Shown here piece by piece: positions 9,457-19,254 of a stretch of 64,000 bases of DNA (positions are counted from its first letter, which is position 1; each line of letters begins with the position of its first letter). The notes beneath the pieces were generated by a model. The model saw only the letters and a program-made list of their open reading frames with translations, did no database searches and had not been told where the DNA came from. The stretch lies in NCBI GenBank assembly GCA_963716085.1, contig OY970288.1, positions 5,952,001 through 6,016,000 on the forward strand, written 5' to 3'. Position numbers and translations under genes: made by a program. This DNA is from Persicitalea sp963716085 (GTDB lineage: Bacteria > Bacteroidota > Bacteroidia > Cytophagales > Spirosomataceae).

Positions 9457-11022
9457 TCAATTTTCTGTCTCGACTACCGCGATCACCTCCTTCTTCGGAG
9501 AAGGTTTAGGCTTGCTCGGAGCGATGGCCTCGGCTACGCCATTCTTGGGCTTACCGTTTTTATTTTCCAAATCTATGTCCTCCTCCCCGTTGTCGTCCGA
9601 AGGGAGCAGCGGCTGCACGTACGACTCGTCGCGGAAGCCCAGGATGCGGAGCATGCTTTCGCTGTCCTGTTCGTTGGCAAAAACGCGCGTCGTGATCTGT
9701 CCCTCGGCGTCGCGATCCACCAGCACGTGCTTGGGGGCGGGAATCAGGCAGTGCTGAATGCCGCCGTAGCCGCCCAGCGACTCCTGGTAGGCCCCCGTGT
9801 GGAAAAAGCCGATGTACTGCGTCTCATCTTCGCCGAGGATAGGCATGTACAGGTCGGAGCTGTGCATTTCAGAGTTGTAAAAATCCTGCGAGTCGCAGGT
9901 CAGGCCGCCGAGATTGACCTTCTGGTACGGGTTGTCCCAGTTGTTGATCGGCAACATGATGTACTTCTGGTTCATGCCCCAGGAGTCGGGTAGTTGCGTG
10001 ATGAACGAGCCGTCGATCATGTACCACAGCTCCTTGTCGTTTTGGAGTTTCTTGTCGATGACCTTGTAAATCACCGCGCCGCTTTCACCGACGGTATAGC
10101 TGCCAAACTCCGTGAAAATATGCGGGACGGGCACGTTATTCTTATTACAAATCCACTGAATGTTCTCGATGATCTCGTCGATCATCTGCTGGTAGTCGAA
10201 GCCCGCCTGCAGGGACGTTTGGATGGGCAGCCCGCCGCCGATGTCGATGGAGTCCAGGTCGGGACACATCTTCTGCATCTCGCAGTACTTGAACATGAAC
10301 CGCGTCAGCTCACTCCAGTAATATGCACTGTCTTTGATGCCCGAGTTGATAAAGAAGTGGAGCATTTTGAGCTTAAAACGCTCATTCGGCTCGATCTTCT
10401 CCTTATACAGTTCATTGACATCATTGTAGCGAATGCCCAACCGCGACGTGTAGAACGCAAAATTAGGTTCCTCATCCGTCGCGATGCGAATACCGAAGCT
10501 GACCGACTCCGCCGTGGTAGACTTTTCGTAGGCCTCGATCTCCTTCAGATTATCCAAAATAGGAATCGCATTGAAGCCCTCGTTGATCAACTCGCTGAGG
10601 TACTGCGTGTAGAGCGGACGCTTGAAGCCGTTAGCAAGAATGAAAGTCGATTTGCTGATTTTACCCCGGCGGTACAGCTCCCGAATAATCGGGACGTCGA
10701 ACGACGACGAGGTTTCGATGTGGATATTGTGCTTGAGCGCCTCTTCAAGAATAAAGCTGAAATGGGAGGACTTGGTGCAATAGCAATACGTGTAGCTACC
10801 CTTATAATTGAACCGCTTGATGGCGTTGCGGAAAAACATCCGCGAGTTCTCGATGTGTTCGCCAATTTTGGGCAGGTAGTTCAGTTTCAGGGGCGTACCG
10901 TGTTCCTCGATGATGTCCATCAGGGGTACATTGTTGAACAGCAGTTCATTGTTCTCGTTGACGTGGAACTCCATCGTCGGGAACTCGAAGGTCTGCTGAA
11001 TCAGGTCAATGTAGCTTTTCAT
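9457..11022 (-). CDS. speA: Arginine decarboxylase (PLP fold type III)
   Basis: A 521-residue pyridoxal-phosphate decarboxylase with an N-terminal alanine-racemase-like barrel and C-terminal beta domain. The Schiff-base lysine is K84 in YCYCTKSSHF, the phosphate-binding glycine loop is IDIGGGLPIQ, and the C-terminal active-site motif is GGLTCDSQDFY. This form is typical of Bacteroidota and is generally annotated as biosynthetic arginine decarboxylase, making agmatine for polyamine synthesis. The closing 50 residues, acidic and then lysine/proline-rich, extend beyond the usual family length and may be disordered. It stands alone, with a long spacer upstream. Substrate choice over related diamino acids is inferred from family resemblance. 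Confidence 0.85.
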   Translation of the reverse strand: MKSYIDLIQQTFEFPTMEFHVNENNELLFNNVPLMDIIEEHGTPLKLNYLPKIGEHIENSRMFFRNAIKRFNYKGSYTYCYCTKSSHFSFILEEALKHNIHIETSSSFDVPIIRELYRRGKISKSTFILANGFKRPLYTQYLSELINEGFNAIPILDNLKEIEAYEKSTTAESVSFGIRIATDEEPNFAFYTSRLGIRYNDVNELYKEKIEPNERFKLKMLHFFINSGIKDSAYYWSELTRFMFKYCEMQKMCPDLDSIDIGGGLPIQTSLQAGFDYQQMIDEIIENIQWICNKNNVPVPHIFTEFGSYTVGESGAVIYKVIDKKLQNDKELWYMIDGSFITQLPDSWGMNQKYIMLPINNWDNPYQKVNLGGLTCDSQDFYNSEMHSSDLYMPILGEDETQYIGFFHTGAYQESLGGYGGIQHCLIPAPKHVLVDRDAEGQITTRVFANEQDSESMLRILGFRDESYVQPLLPSDDNGEEDIDLENKNGKPKNGVAEAIAPSKPKPSPKKEVIAVVETEN

Positions 11023-11559
11023 TCTTGATTATTGGGGCGAAAGGTGGATAAATGGCTGGTAATGAAGCACGCTAAAGGGCGGCAAAATTGCCTAGAATAC
11101 GTGTTTTTTCCAAACGCATTTCTTTTCTAAATCATTCCGGCGACAGAATTTCATCTCGGTTTTTGCAAAGTCTATCTACTAATATGGCCTGCTCAACCCA
11201 TTTCGATTGTAGTCGGCCAACGGTGTCTATACATTTGTCGAGGTATCAATTAGCTCTGAACTAGCCCTGGAACTGGGCCGCCGAAGCGGGGTACAATCTT
11301 AACTAGGCTACAACATAATATTCATATAATACAAACTGTATTTTTAATAATCTTTTATTAAACTGCTGTTTTTTTTCTTTTGGTAGCAAAAGAAGGAAGT
11401 ACTTTTTTAATAAATATGCTTATCATCTTCCTTATTTTCAGTAAATTAGATTGTTTTCCAAATTTGAGTCCCCGTCCTTACTCCAAATTTTTTTCAGAAA
11501 CTTAGAATCTTTTCAAAGTTTCCTTAGTTTTTGTCCTTTGAAAACTACAACTTTGCGGC
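11023..11559. other. Long intergenic region, mostly featureless
   Basis: A 537-bp divergent spacer between arginine decarboxylase and the TetR gene. The right half is AT-rich. A small hairpin (TCTTTTG, loop GTAG, CAAAAGA; 11376-11393) follows a T run, in the wrong order for a terminator on either strand. No credible coding frame was found. Promoters for both flanking genes must lie here, but I see no full consensus. Confidence 0.5.
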
Positions 11560-12180
11560 GTGAAAGAAAGGATACTGAAAGCAGCAGTGGATTTGTTTTG
11601 GCGTTACGGCGTCAAGAGCGTCACGATGGACGACATCGCGAAGGAGCTGGGCATCTCGAAAAAGACGATTTACCAGCACTTCAATGATAAGGACGCCATC
11701 GTGAAGGAGGTCGTGGAGATTGAACTGAATAGCGAGCAGTGCGACATAGATCGGCTGGAAGCCGAAGCCAGCGACCCCATCGAGGAGGTGATGCGGACAT
11801 CGGATTACATGCGGACGAGCGTTGCCACGATGAACCCCGTGCTGCTTAACGATTTGAAGAAGTACCACCCGAAGGCCTGGGCTATTTTTCAGAAGCACAA
11901 GCATGAACACATCATCCAGAGCATCAGCGGCAATCTGCAGCGCGGCGTCGACGCCGGCCTGTATCGCGACGATATCGACGTGAAAGTATTAGCCCGAATG
12001 CGGGTCGAGCAAATCGAAATGGCTTTCGATCCGGCGATTTTCCCGCCCCAGAAATTTGCCATGATCGAAGTACACACGCAACTTATCCACCACTTCCTGC
12101 GCGGCATCCTGACCGCCCAGGGGTTTGAAGTTTACAACCATTACGCCGAGAAGTCAATACTAGAAGTCAACCAATCATGA
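11560..12180 (+). CDS. TetR/AcrR-family transcriptional regulator
   Basis: A 206-residue repressor. Residues 1-47 form the TetR helix-turn-helix (AAVDLFWRYGVKSVTMDDIAKELGISKKTIYQHF); the rest is the variable helical ligand domain. The start is GTG. Its stop overlaps the start of the TolC-type gene in ATGA, so it is the first gene of the efflux operon and probably represses that operon and itself. The inducer is unknown. Confidence 0.88.
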   Translation: MKERILKAAVDLFWRYGVKSVTMDDIAKELGISKKTIYQHFNDKDAIVKEVVEIELNSEQCDIDRLEAEASDPIEEVMRTSDYMRTSVATMNPVLLNDLKKYHPKAWAIFQKHKHEHIIQSISGNLQRGVDAGLYRDDIDVKVLARMRVEQIEMAFDPAIFPPQKFAMIEVHTQLIHHFLRGILTAQGFEVYNHYAEKSILEVNQS

Positions 12181-13535
12181 AAAGGACACCACTCATAAAA
12201 ATAGCCACAATCCTGGCCCTGGTCGAGTTGCTGGTTCATTTCCAGGCCCAGGCCCAAACGCCCTACACGCTGGACGCGGCGATTGATTATTCGATAAAGA
12301 ATAATCTTAACATCAAGAACACGCAGCTTGACGAGCGATCGGCAGAGTCTCGCATTGGAGAGATCAGGGCGACGGGCTTGCCTCAGGTCAACGTACAAGG
12401 AGCTTTTACGCACAACCTGATTATCCAAACCGTTTTTTTACCTGCTATTTTCAACGGCGGTACTCCAGACGACCCTCCGATTGGGGTGCCGTTTGGCGTG
12501 AAGTACCAGAGTAATATCGCGGCCAGCGTCAATCAATTGATATTTAGTGGCTCCTACTTGGTTGGTCTCAAGGCAGCAGCCACTTACCGCGAACTGGCCA
12601 AGAAGAACGTCACTCAGTCGAAAGTAGCCACCGCCGAAGCAGTTGCCAAGGCTTACTATTCAGCGCAAGTCGCTGTAGAGCGGGCCAAAGTACTGGATTT
12701 GAATATCGAGCGGCTGGACACGCTGATGCGTGATACTTATGCCACCTATAAGGCGGGTTTTGTAGAGAAAATTGACGTAGATCGCCTGGAAGTGCAGCTA
12801 AATAACCTAAAAACGGAGAGACAAAAGGTACAAAACCTGATCGAACTGAGTTATACTTTGCTCAAATTCCAGATGGGCATGCCGCTCACCGACCAAATCG
12901 TGCTGACCGACATCGTGGACGAAAACGATGCTGAAAACTTACCCGAACCAAGCAGCAACGCCGTGGACTACAATAAGCGCATCGAATATTCCTTATTGGA
13001 CACTCAAGGCGAATTAGCTGAGCTGGACATCAGGAGAATCCGTTCGGGTTATTTGCCAGCGGTATCGGCTTTTGCCTCCTATGGCTATAATACCGGACGG
13101 AATTCGTTCGGCGAGGTATTAACAGATAAATGGTTCAATAACGCTGCCATTGGCTTGAACGTCAATATTCCAATCTTTGACGGTTTTACCAAGAAGTACC
13201 AATTACAACAGGCTCAGATTACCTCTGACAAAGTAAGACAAGGCCGCGATCTGCTCACGCAGTCCATTGATCTGCAAGTACAGCAGTCCAATATCACGCT
13301 CAGCAACTCCCTCCAGACCCTATCTACTCAGCAACGCAACGTCGATTTGGCCGAGGAGGTAGTGAGAGTTTCCAAGATCAAATACCAGGAAGGCGTCGGC
13401 TCCAACATCGAGGTCATCAACGCCGAATCATCCCTGAAAGAAGCCCAAACCAACTACTTCGCCGCCCTCTACGACGTGCTGATCGCCAAAGTCGATCTGT
13501 CGAAGGCAAGGGGGGAGTTGTATAAGGGGGAGTAA
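12177..13535 (+). CDS. TolC-family outer membrane efflux protein
   Basis: A 452-residue outer membrane channel subunit. A signal peptide (about residues 1-26, ending QAQA) precedes TPYTLDAAIDYSIKNN, the usual start of TolC-like proteins. Two internally repeated coiled-coil/beta-strand halves follow, with paired patterns at residues 130-230 and 360-450. It trimerises to form the exit duct of an RND pump. Its start overlaps the TetR stop by four bases, and the adaptor and RND pump genes follow, so this is a complete tripartite system. Drug substrates cannot be predicted. Confidence 0.9.
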   Translation: MKRTPLIKIATILALVELLVHFQAQAQTPYTLDAAIDYSIKNNLNIKNTQLDERSAESRIGEIRATGLPQVNVQGAFTHNLIIQTVFLPAIFNGGTPDDPPIGVPFGVKYQSNIAASVNQLIFSGSYLVGLKAAATYRELAKKNVTQSKVATAEAVAKAYYSAQVAVERAKVLDLNIERLDTLMRDTYATYKAGFVEKIDVDRLEVQLNNLKTERQKVQNLIELSYTLLKFQMGMPLTDQIVLTDIVDENDAENLPEPSSNAVDYNKRIEYSLLDTQGELAELDIRRIRSGYLPAVSAFASYGYNTGRNSFGEVLTDKWFNNAAIGLNVNIPIFDGFTKKYQLQQAQITSDKVRQGRDLLTQSIDLQVQQSNITLSNSLQTLSTQQRNVDLAEEVVRVSKIKYQEGVGSNIEVINAESSLKEAQTNYFAALYDVLIAKVDLSKARGELYKGE

Positions 13536-13537
13536 GG

Positions 13538-13698
13538 TTTGTTTAGGAGTTTAGTTGTGGAGTTGTTTAGATGCTTTTGGAAAGTTTTTTTCTTGATTTT
13601 GATAGGCAAATATCTGAAAACAAGTTCTTTATATTCTAACTTTTTGACCCTCCTACTTAAAATCCAACTAAACAGCTAAACGCCTAAACAACTAAACA
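13538..13698. repeat. Inverted-arm octamer element (GTTTAGNN units)
   Basis: The spacer between the TolC and adaptor genes has a left arm (about 13538-13571) of octamers such as GTTTAGGA, GTTTAGTT and GTGGAGTT. The right arm (13667-13698) reads as four GTTTAGNN octamers on the opposite strand. About 95 bp of AT-rich sequence lies between. The arms could pair in RNA inside the operon transcript. Confidence 0.65.
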
Positions 13699-13739
13699 AA
13701 AAGCACCACATTTCAACAATACAGCAACGTAACATCACG

Positions 13740-14873
13740 ATGAAACATACCCCCCTACTAACCGCCACCCTCACCGCCCTATTGCTTGCTGCCTGCGGCG
13801 GAGACGACAATAGTTTGGCCGGAAAACAGGCTAAGCTGGCGGAGCTGAAAAGCGAGCAGAGCGAATTAAATGTGCAGATCAAGGCGCTGGAAGGCGAAGT
13901 GGCGAAGCTCGACACCACGAGCCAGCGCGAGGAACGCGCCAAGGCAGTGACGGTGTCGCCGGTGTTGAGCCAAAACTTTCAGCACTATGTAGAAGTGCAG
14001 GGATCGGTAGACGCCAAGAATAGCGTCATGGTGAGCCCGAAATCGGGCGGCGTGCTGACGTCAGTCCTGATTAAGGAGGGCGATTACGTGCGGCAGGGCG
14101 CAACGATGGCCCGCGTGGACAACAGCATCATGAAGGAATCCATCGCCGAAGTGCAGAACCAGCTTTCACTGGCCAACACAGTCTTTGAAAAACAGTCGCG
14201 ACTGTGGGAGCAGAAAATTGGTACTGAGATCCAATACTTGCAGGCCAAGAACAACAAGGAAGCTTTGGAAAAGAAGATCGCCACGCTCAACACGCAGCTC
14301 GGTCAATCCAACATCGCCGCCCCGATTAGCGGCGTGGTGGATCAGGTCATCGCCAGGGTGGGCGAAATGGCGATGCCGGGGGCACCCATCGCGCGGGTCG
14401 TGAACCTGAGCAACCTGAAAATCGTCGCCAAAGTGGCCGATAGCTACGTGGCCAGCGTCAAGAAGGGCGACGAGGTGATCGTGAAATTTCCCGACCTCGA
14501 CCAGGAGTACAAAGCCCGCATCAGCTTCGTGAGCACGACGGTCGATCCGTTGACCCGGACGTTTACCATCGAGGCCAACCTGCCCTCGAGCAATACGCTC
14601 AAACCAAATATGCTCGCGCAGGTTCAGATCAATGACGCCACGCGAAAAGACGCCCTCGTCATTGACCAGAACGTAGTACAAAGCACCGAAAACGGTACCG
14701 TGGTGTACGTGGCCGAAAACGAAGGCGGCAAGAAAGTAGCCAAGTCACGCGTCGTGAAAACGGGCCTGAGCTACAACGGCCAAATTGAAATCCTGGCGGG
14801 TCTCAAAGCCGGCGACGAGCTCATCACCCAGGGTTACCAGGATGTGGTGGACGGGCAGGCGGTAACGTTTTAA
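13740..14873 (+). CDS. RND efflux periplasmic adaptor (HlyD-type lipoprotein)
   Basis: A 377-residue membrane fusion protein. The lipobox LLAACGG (cysteine at residue 19) marks it as a lipoprotein. A short coiled coil follows (about residues 28-60), then a biotinyl-lipoyl-like domain (VMVSPKSGGVLTSVLIKEGDYVRQGATMARVD), an alpha-helical hairpin and the matching second lipoyl half (IAAPISGVVDQVIARVGEMA). Beta-barrel and membrane-proximal domains end the protein. It links the inner membrane RND pump to the TolC-like channel encoded on either side of it. Confidence 0.92.
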   Translation: MKHTPLLTATLTALLLAACGGDDNSLAGKQAKLAELKSEQSELNVQIKALEGEVAKLDTTSQREERAKAVTVSPVLSQNFQHYVEVQGSVDAKNSVMVSPKSGGVLTSVLIKEGDYVRQGATMARVDNSIMKESIAEVQNQLSLANTVFEKQSRLWEQKIGTEIQYLQAKNNKEALEKKIATLNTQLGQSNIAAPISGVVDQVIARVGEMAMPGAPIARVVNLSNLKIVAKVADSYVASVKKGDEVIVKFPDLDQEYKARISFVSTTVDPLTRTFTIEANLPSSNTLKPNMLAQVQINDATRKDALVIDQNVVQSTENGTVVYVAENEGGKKVAKSRVVKTGLSYNGQIEILAGLKAGDELITQGYQDVVDGQAVTF

Positions 14874-14896
14874 GTTTTGAGCAAAGTTTGTGTTTT

Positions 14897-14992
14897 GGGT
14901 CAACGGCTAACGGTCAACGGTTAAACGGCGTTCTACGATTTCTTCTTTTGAAATCCGCGAACCGTTAACCCTTAACCGTTAACCGTTAACCC
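14897..14992. repeat. Inverted-arm heptamer element (TAACGGT units)
   Basis: The left arm (14897-14928) is a degenerate heptamer series TCAACGG, CTAACGG, TCAACGG. The right arm (14960-14992) reads on the opposite strand as GGTTAAC, GGTTAAC, GGTTAAG, GGTTAAC. About 30 bp separate them. The element lies between the adaptor and pump genes and could form a hairpin in the polycistronic RNA. Confidence 0.65.
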
Positions 14993-15023
14993 ATAGGAGG
15001 AGAAACAATAAAATAACATCCCT

Positions 15024-18000
15024 ATGCAAGTTGACGACCACAAAACCCTGTCCTTCACCAACTGGTGCGTGGAGAACCGGACGACGATTTACATCTTCAC
15101 CTTCATCATTACCCTGGCGGGGTTGTTGGTGTATAATACGTTGCCCAAGGAGCAGTTTCCTGACATCAAAATTCCGCAGGTGTACATCAACACCGTGTAC
15201 TTCGGTACCGCTCCGGCGGATGTGGAAAACACCATCAACAAGCCCATCGAGAAGCAGTTGAAGTCCATTTCGGGCGTCAAGCGCATCAAGTCGAATGCCT
15301 TGCAGGATGTGTCGGTGATTTTGGTGGAATTCAACCCCGACGTGGACGTCTCGGACGCCTTGCAGCGGGTGCGGGATGCGATCGACAAAGCCAAGCGCGA
15401 CCTGCCGCAGAAGCTCGACTCCGGCCCCACGGCCCAGGATGTGAACTTCTCGGAATTTCCGATCATGAACATCAACATGGCCGGAAACTATTCTTTGAAA
15501 CAACTCAAAGAGTACGCCGAGGATTTGCAGGACGCCATCGAAGCCATGCCCGAGATCAGCCGCGTGGACATCGTGGGAGCTTTGAATCGCGAGATTCAAA
15601 TTAACGTGGATCTACCCCGGATGCAGGCCTCCGGTTTGTCTTTTTTTGATATTCAAAACGCCGTACAGGGCGAAAACGTGAACGTATCGGGCGGCGACCT
15701 GCCCGTGGATGGCATGCGCCGGACGCTACGCATCAAGGGTGAGTTCTCGGACGTGAATCAGATCGCCGACCTGCGCATCCGCACCAGTACGGGCGCGGTG
15801 CTGCGCCTGGGCGATGTGGCCGAGGTGCGCGATAATTTCGAGGAGCAGCAGGACTTTGCCCGCCTCGACAACAAGCCCGTTATCACGCTGAACGTCATCA
15901 AGCGCGCCGGGGCCAACCTCATTGCCGCCTCCGATCGCATCGAGGAAACCATCGCCGAATACAAGGAAACGCGTTTCCCGCAGGGAATGGAAATCCTGAT
16001 AACGGCCGACCAGTCGGAGCGGACACGAGCCGAGTTGCACGATTTGGTCAACACCGTAATCCTGGGCTTTATCTTCGTGGTGCTGGTGCTGATGTTCTTT
16101 ATGGGCGTCGGCGATGCTATTTTTGTAGGACTTGCGGTGCCTTTGTCGGCCTTGGTGGCCTTTACTTTGATGCCCATCATCGGCCCGATCGTCGGTACCG
16201 CTTTCACGCTGAATACCATCGTGCTATTCGCCTTCCTGCTGGGGATAGGACTCGTGGTGGATGATGCCATCGTGGTAATCGAGAACACCCACCGATTATT
16301 CAACCAACACAAAGACTGGACGATCAAACAAGCTGTGAAGGCGGCGGCGGGCGAGGTGTTTGTCCCGGTGCTTTCGGGTACCATGACTACCATCGCACCT
16401 TTCTTCCCGCTGCTGTTCTGGCCGGGAATCGTGGGAGAGTTCATGAAATTCCTGCCCCTGACCCTGATCCTGACGCTGATGTCGTCGCTGTTCGTGGCCT
16501 ACGTCATGAACCCGGTCTTTGCCGTGTCGTTCATGAAGCGGCACGAAGAAGGAGAAGCAAAAACCAAGAAAAAGGATTTCAAGTCCATTCGTCGGCCCGT
16601 GATCGTGCTGGCAGCGGCGGCTTTGGTCGGGTACTTCATCGACCGGGGTATCGGTAACTTCCTGGTGTTTATCCTGGCGCTGTACGTCTTCAACTATTAC
16701 ATCCTGACGCCTAAAATTCTGGTTCCCTTCCAGGAGCGTTTCCTGCCTGCTCTCAGCAATAACTACCGCAAAATCATCCGCTGGCTCATCGTCGGCTGGC
16801 GTCCGGTCGCGGCCATTGGGGCGAGTGTGGTGCTGCTGGTCATCACCTTCATCCTCATGGGCATCGTGCAACCCAAGGTAATCTTCTTCCCCAGCGGCGA
16901 CCCTGACTATGTGTACGTGTATAACAAGCTACCCGTCGGCACCGACGCTACGGTGACGGATTCGGTCACTAAGGTAATCGAGGAAAAGGTGTTCAATGTG
17001 CTGGAAAGCGAGAACGCCACGGGCATGGTCAATTCTGTGATTTCCAACGTGGGCAAAAACGCCGGCGACCCCACCAATCCCGACCGGGCCGCTACGCCGC
17101 ACAAGTCGAAGGTAACGGTGGCTTTCGTACCCAACGAATTCCGCGACGGTCGCTCGACGGAGGAAATCCTGACCAAAATTCGCGACGGCCTGACCGACAT
17201 TCCGGGCGCCGAAATATCGGTAGAGCGCGAGCGGACGGGCCCGCCCACGGGTAAGCCCATTTCCATCGAGATTCTGGGCGAAGACTTCGCCGAGCTGCAA
17301 AAACTGGAAAAGGACGTGTTGCAACGCGTGAAGGAAAGCGGCATTCAGGGCATCGACCAGCTGCGTACCGACCTCGTGACCAACAAGCCCGAAATCACGA
17401 TCGACATCGACCGCAACAAAGCGCAGCGCGAGGGCATCAGCTCGCAACAAATCGCCTTTGCGGTACGTACCGCCCTATTTGGTACCGAGGTTTCCAAATT
17501 CCGCGACGCTGAGGACGAGTACCCCATTATGGTGCGGCTGGAAAAAGACGACCGCGACCAAATCGACCGTCTGCTGAGCATGAACATCGTCTATCGCGAC
17601 ATGGTGAGCGGTGGCGCGCTGCGGCAGGTGCCCATTTCGTCGGTGGCGGACATCAACTACTCCACCACGTTCAGCCAAATCAACCGCAAGGACCAGGAGC
17701 GCATCGTGACGCTCAGCTCCGACGTGCTGCCCGGCTACAACGCCAACGAAATCGTAGCCCAAATCCAGCAGGTGGTCGACAACATGGAAGTACCCAACGG
17801 CTATACCGTCAAGATGGGCGGTGAGCAGGAGGATCAGGAGGAGTCTATGACGTTCCTGATCGGTGCATTCGGCGCGGCCATTTTGCTGATTTACCTCATT
17901 CTGGCAACACAGTTCAACTCAGTGGTGAAGCCACTCATCATTTTCTTCACCATTCTGCTCTCGCTAATTGGGGTACTTTTGGGCTTCATGGCCTTCGGCA

Positions 18001-18464
18001 AGACGTTCTCGATCATTATGTCGGGCGTGGGTGTTATCGCCCTGGCGGGCATCGTGGTGAAAAACGGCATTCTGCTCATCGAGTTCATCGACGAGCTGCG
18101 CGAGCGTGGCTATCCGCTGCGCGAGGCCATTGTCGAAGGCGGGGCCATTCGTCTGACGCCCGTGCTGCTGACCGCTTCGGCGGGGGTACTCGGCCTCATT
18201 CCGCTGGCCCTGGGCCTGACCGTCGACTTTGTGAGTCTGTTCCAAAGCTTCGATCCGCACATCCTCATCGGTGGCGACAGCGCAGTGTTCTGGAACATCC
18301 TGGCCTGGACGATCATCTTCGGCCTTACCTTCTCGACGGTGCTCACCCTGCTGCTGGTGCCTTGCATGTACTACGTCAACGAGCGGGTGCGCGAGAAGTG
18401 GTTTGGCAAGAAAGTGGATGTTGTCAAGCCGGAGACGGAAACGCGGGAGTTGGAGGCAGTTTGA
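15024..18464 (+). CDS. RND family efflux permease (HAE1-like)
   Basis: A 1146-residue inner membrane proton antiporter with the RND plan: TM1 (residues 22-42), a large periplasmic loop, TM2-6, an extended cytoplasmic/TM region, TM7, a second large loop, TM8-12. The proton-relay pair is visible in GIGLVVDDAIVVIENTHR of TM4. It is longer than E. coli AcrB, mainly through an inserted hydrophobic segment near residues 515-565. A strong GGAGGAG upstream (about 14996-15002) lies rather far from the ATG. It exports lipophilic compounds with the adaptor and TolC partner encoded upstream, under probable control of the TetR gene. Confidence 0.93.
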   Translation: MQVDDHKTLSFTNWCVENRTTIYIFTFIITLAGLLVYNTLPKEQFPDIKIPQVYINTVYFGTAPADVENTINKPIEKQLKSISGVKRIKSNALQDVSVILVEFNPDVDVSDALQRVRDAIDKAKRDLPQKLDSGPTAQDVNFSEFPIMNINMAGNYSLKQLKEYAEDLQDAIEAMPEISRVDIVGALNREIQINVDLPRMQASGLSFFDIQNAVQGENVNVSGGDLPVDGMRRTLRIKGEFSDVNQIADLRIRTSTGAVLRLGDVAEVRDNFEEQQDFARLDNKPVITLNVIKRAGANLIAASDRIEETIAEYKETRFPQGMEILITADQSERTRAELHDLVNTVILGFIFVVLVLMFFMGVGDAIFVGLAVPLSALVAFTLMPIIGPIVGTAFTLNTIVLFAFLLGIGLVVDDAIVVIENTHRLFNQHKDWTIKQAVKAAAGEVFVPVLSGTMTTIAPFFPLLFWPGIVGEFMKFLPLTLILTLMSSLFVAYVMNPVFAVSFMKRHEEGEAKTKKKDFKSIRRPVIVLAAAALVGYFIDRGIGNFLVFILALYVFNYYILTPKILVPFQERFLPALSNNYRKIIRWLIVGWRPVAAIGASVVLLVITFILMGIVQPKVIFFPSGDPDYVYVYNKLPVGTDATVTDSVTKVIEEKVFNVLESENATGMVNSVISNVGKNAGDPTNPDRAATPHKSKVTVAFVPNEFRDGRSTEEILTKIRDGLTDIPGAEISVERERTGPPTGKPISIEILGEDFAELQKLEKDVLQRVKESGIQGIDQLRTDLVTNKPEITIDIDRNKAQREGISSQQIAFAVRTALFGTEVSKFRDAEDEYPIMVRLEKDDRDQIDRLLSMNIVYRDMVSGGALRQVPISSVADINYSTTFSQINRKDQERIVTLSSDVLPGYNANEIVAQIQQVVDNMEVPNGYTVKMGGEQEDQEESMTFLIGAFGAAILLIYLILATQFNSVVKPLIIFFTILLSLIGVLLGFMAFGKTFSIIMSGVGVIALAGIVVKNGILLIEFIDELRERGYPLREAIVEGGAIRLTPVLLTASAGVLGLIPLALGLTVDFVSLFQSFDPHILIGGDSAVFWNILAWTIIFGLTFSTVLTLLLVPCMYYVNERVREKWFGKKVDVVKPETETRELEAV

Positions 18465-18502
18465 CCCTTCGACCGTCAGGCGGCCCTGTACGCTCAGGGT
18501 GA

Positions 18503-18556
18503 CAACAGCAAAAAGCGCCGGGTGGAAGTGATTCCGTCCGGCGCTTTTTGCTGTTG
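18503..18556. terminator. Bidirectional intrinsic terminator
   Basis: A perfect 19-bp inverted repeat (18503-18521 and 18538-18556, arm CAACAGCAAAAAGCGCCGG) with a 16-nt loop. The AAAAA/TTTTT inside the stem suits both directions. It separates the convergent RND and MarR genes. It adjoins a CCTTCGAC...CGCTCAGGGTGACA segment (18466-18504) that resembles a dispersed intergenic repeat. Confidence 0.85.
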
Positions 18557-18577
18557 GGAAGGCTGCGCTTTTAACCC

Positions 18578-19021
18578 TTAGTTGCTCTCGTTAAAATTAT
18601 TGTAGATCGAATCCATAATGTGAACAAATTGCTGGTAGTCGGCCTCATTTAGGTCGCCCCAGCCTTTGCGGCGAATTTCGACCACGATTGGGAACGCTTC
18701 GTCGCGTACTTGAAGGCCCTTTTCGGTCAAATGGATGTTGAACTTCCGGCGATCTCCTACTGCGTTTCGACGCTCTACGAAGCCTTTTTTCTCTAATAGG
18801 TCGATGATGCGCGTTACCGTGGGCGGATCTTTGTAGGTGACCTCGGCCAACGCGTTCTGACTAATGCCCTGGTCGCGGGCGATGTGATCGACCAGCACCC
18901 ACTGATCGACGGTAAGGTCGATGCCCTGATCGTTTAGCATTCTTTGCAGCGAATTGCGGATTTTTTTGATCGTGGTGTCGATCTTGAAAAAGTAAGCGCG
19001 TTGATCGGAGTGATGGGTCAT
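18578..19021 (-). CDS. MarR-family transcriptional regulator
   Basis: A 147-residue winged helix-turn-helix regulator. The recognition region is GISQNALAEVTYKDPPTVTRIIDLLEKKGFVERR and the wing is RRKFNIHLTEKG. I place the start at the ATG at 19021 (MTHHSDQR); an in-frame alternative lies at 19066 but adds residues unlike the family. It converges on the RND operon, whose expression it could influence, but no operator is evident. The ligand is unknown. Confidence 0.85.
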   Translation of the reverse strand: MTHHSDQRAYFFKIDTTIKKIRNSLQRMLNDQGIDLTVDQWVLVDHIARDQGISQNALAEVTYKDPPTVTRIIDLLEKKGFVERRNAVGDRRKFNIHLTEKGLQVRDEAFPIVVEIRRKGWGDLNEADYQQFVHIMDSIYNNFNESN

Positions 19022-19254
19022 GGGTCGAGCGGAGCGGTAGTTAGTTTTTAAACACAAATTCGGCAAATATACTAGTCGTCAACTACTGCTATGTCAACGA
19101 ACCCCTAATTATTTTGCCATTTTATTACCGAACGGTAGATTTCGTTGCGTGACTGCTTAATCTCTGGATTCTTGCGAGCCTTTACCACGCTTGTGTTCGA
19201 TAGCGCGTTACTTTTGACTTTTGAAGGAACAAATCAACAATCAGCGGAAATAAA

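Noticed and set aside
9994..11028. 344-codon frame antisense to arginine decarboxylase
   Set aside because: Composition shadow; low-complexity hydrophobic/charged translation and no family pattern.
11371..11400. Terminator upstream of the TetR gene
   Set aside because: The hairpin has its T run on the 5' side for the plus strand and no T run after it on the minus strand.
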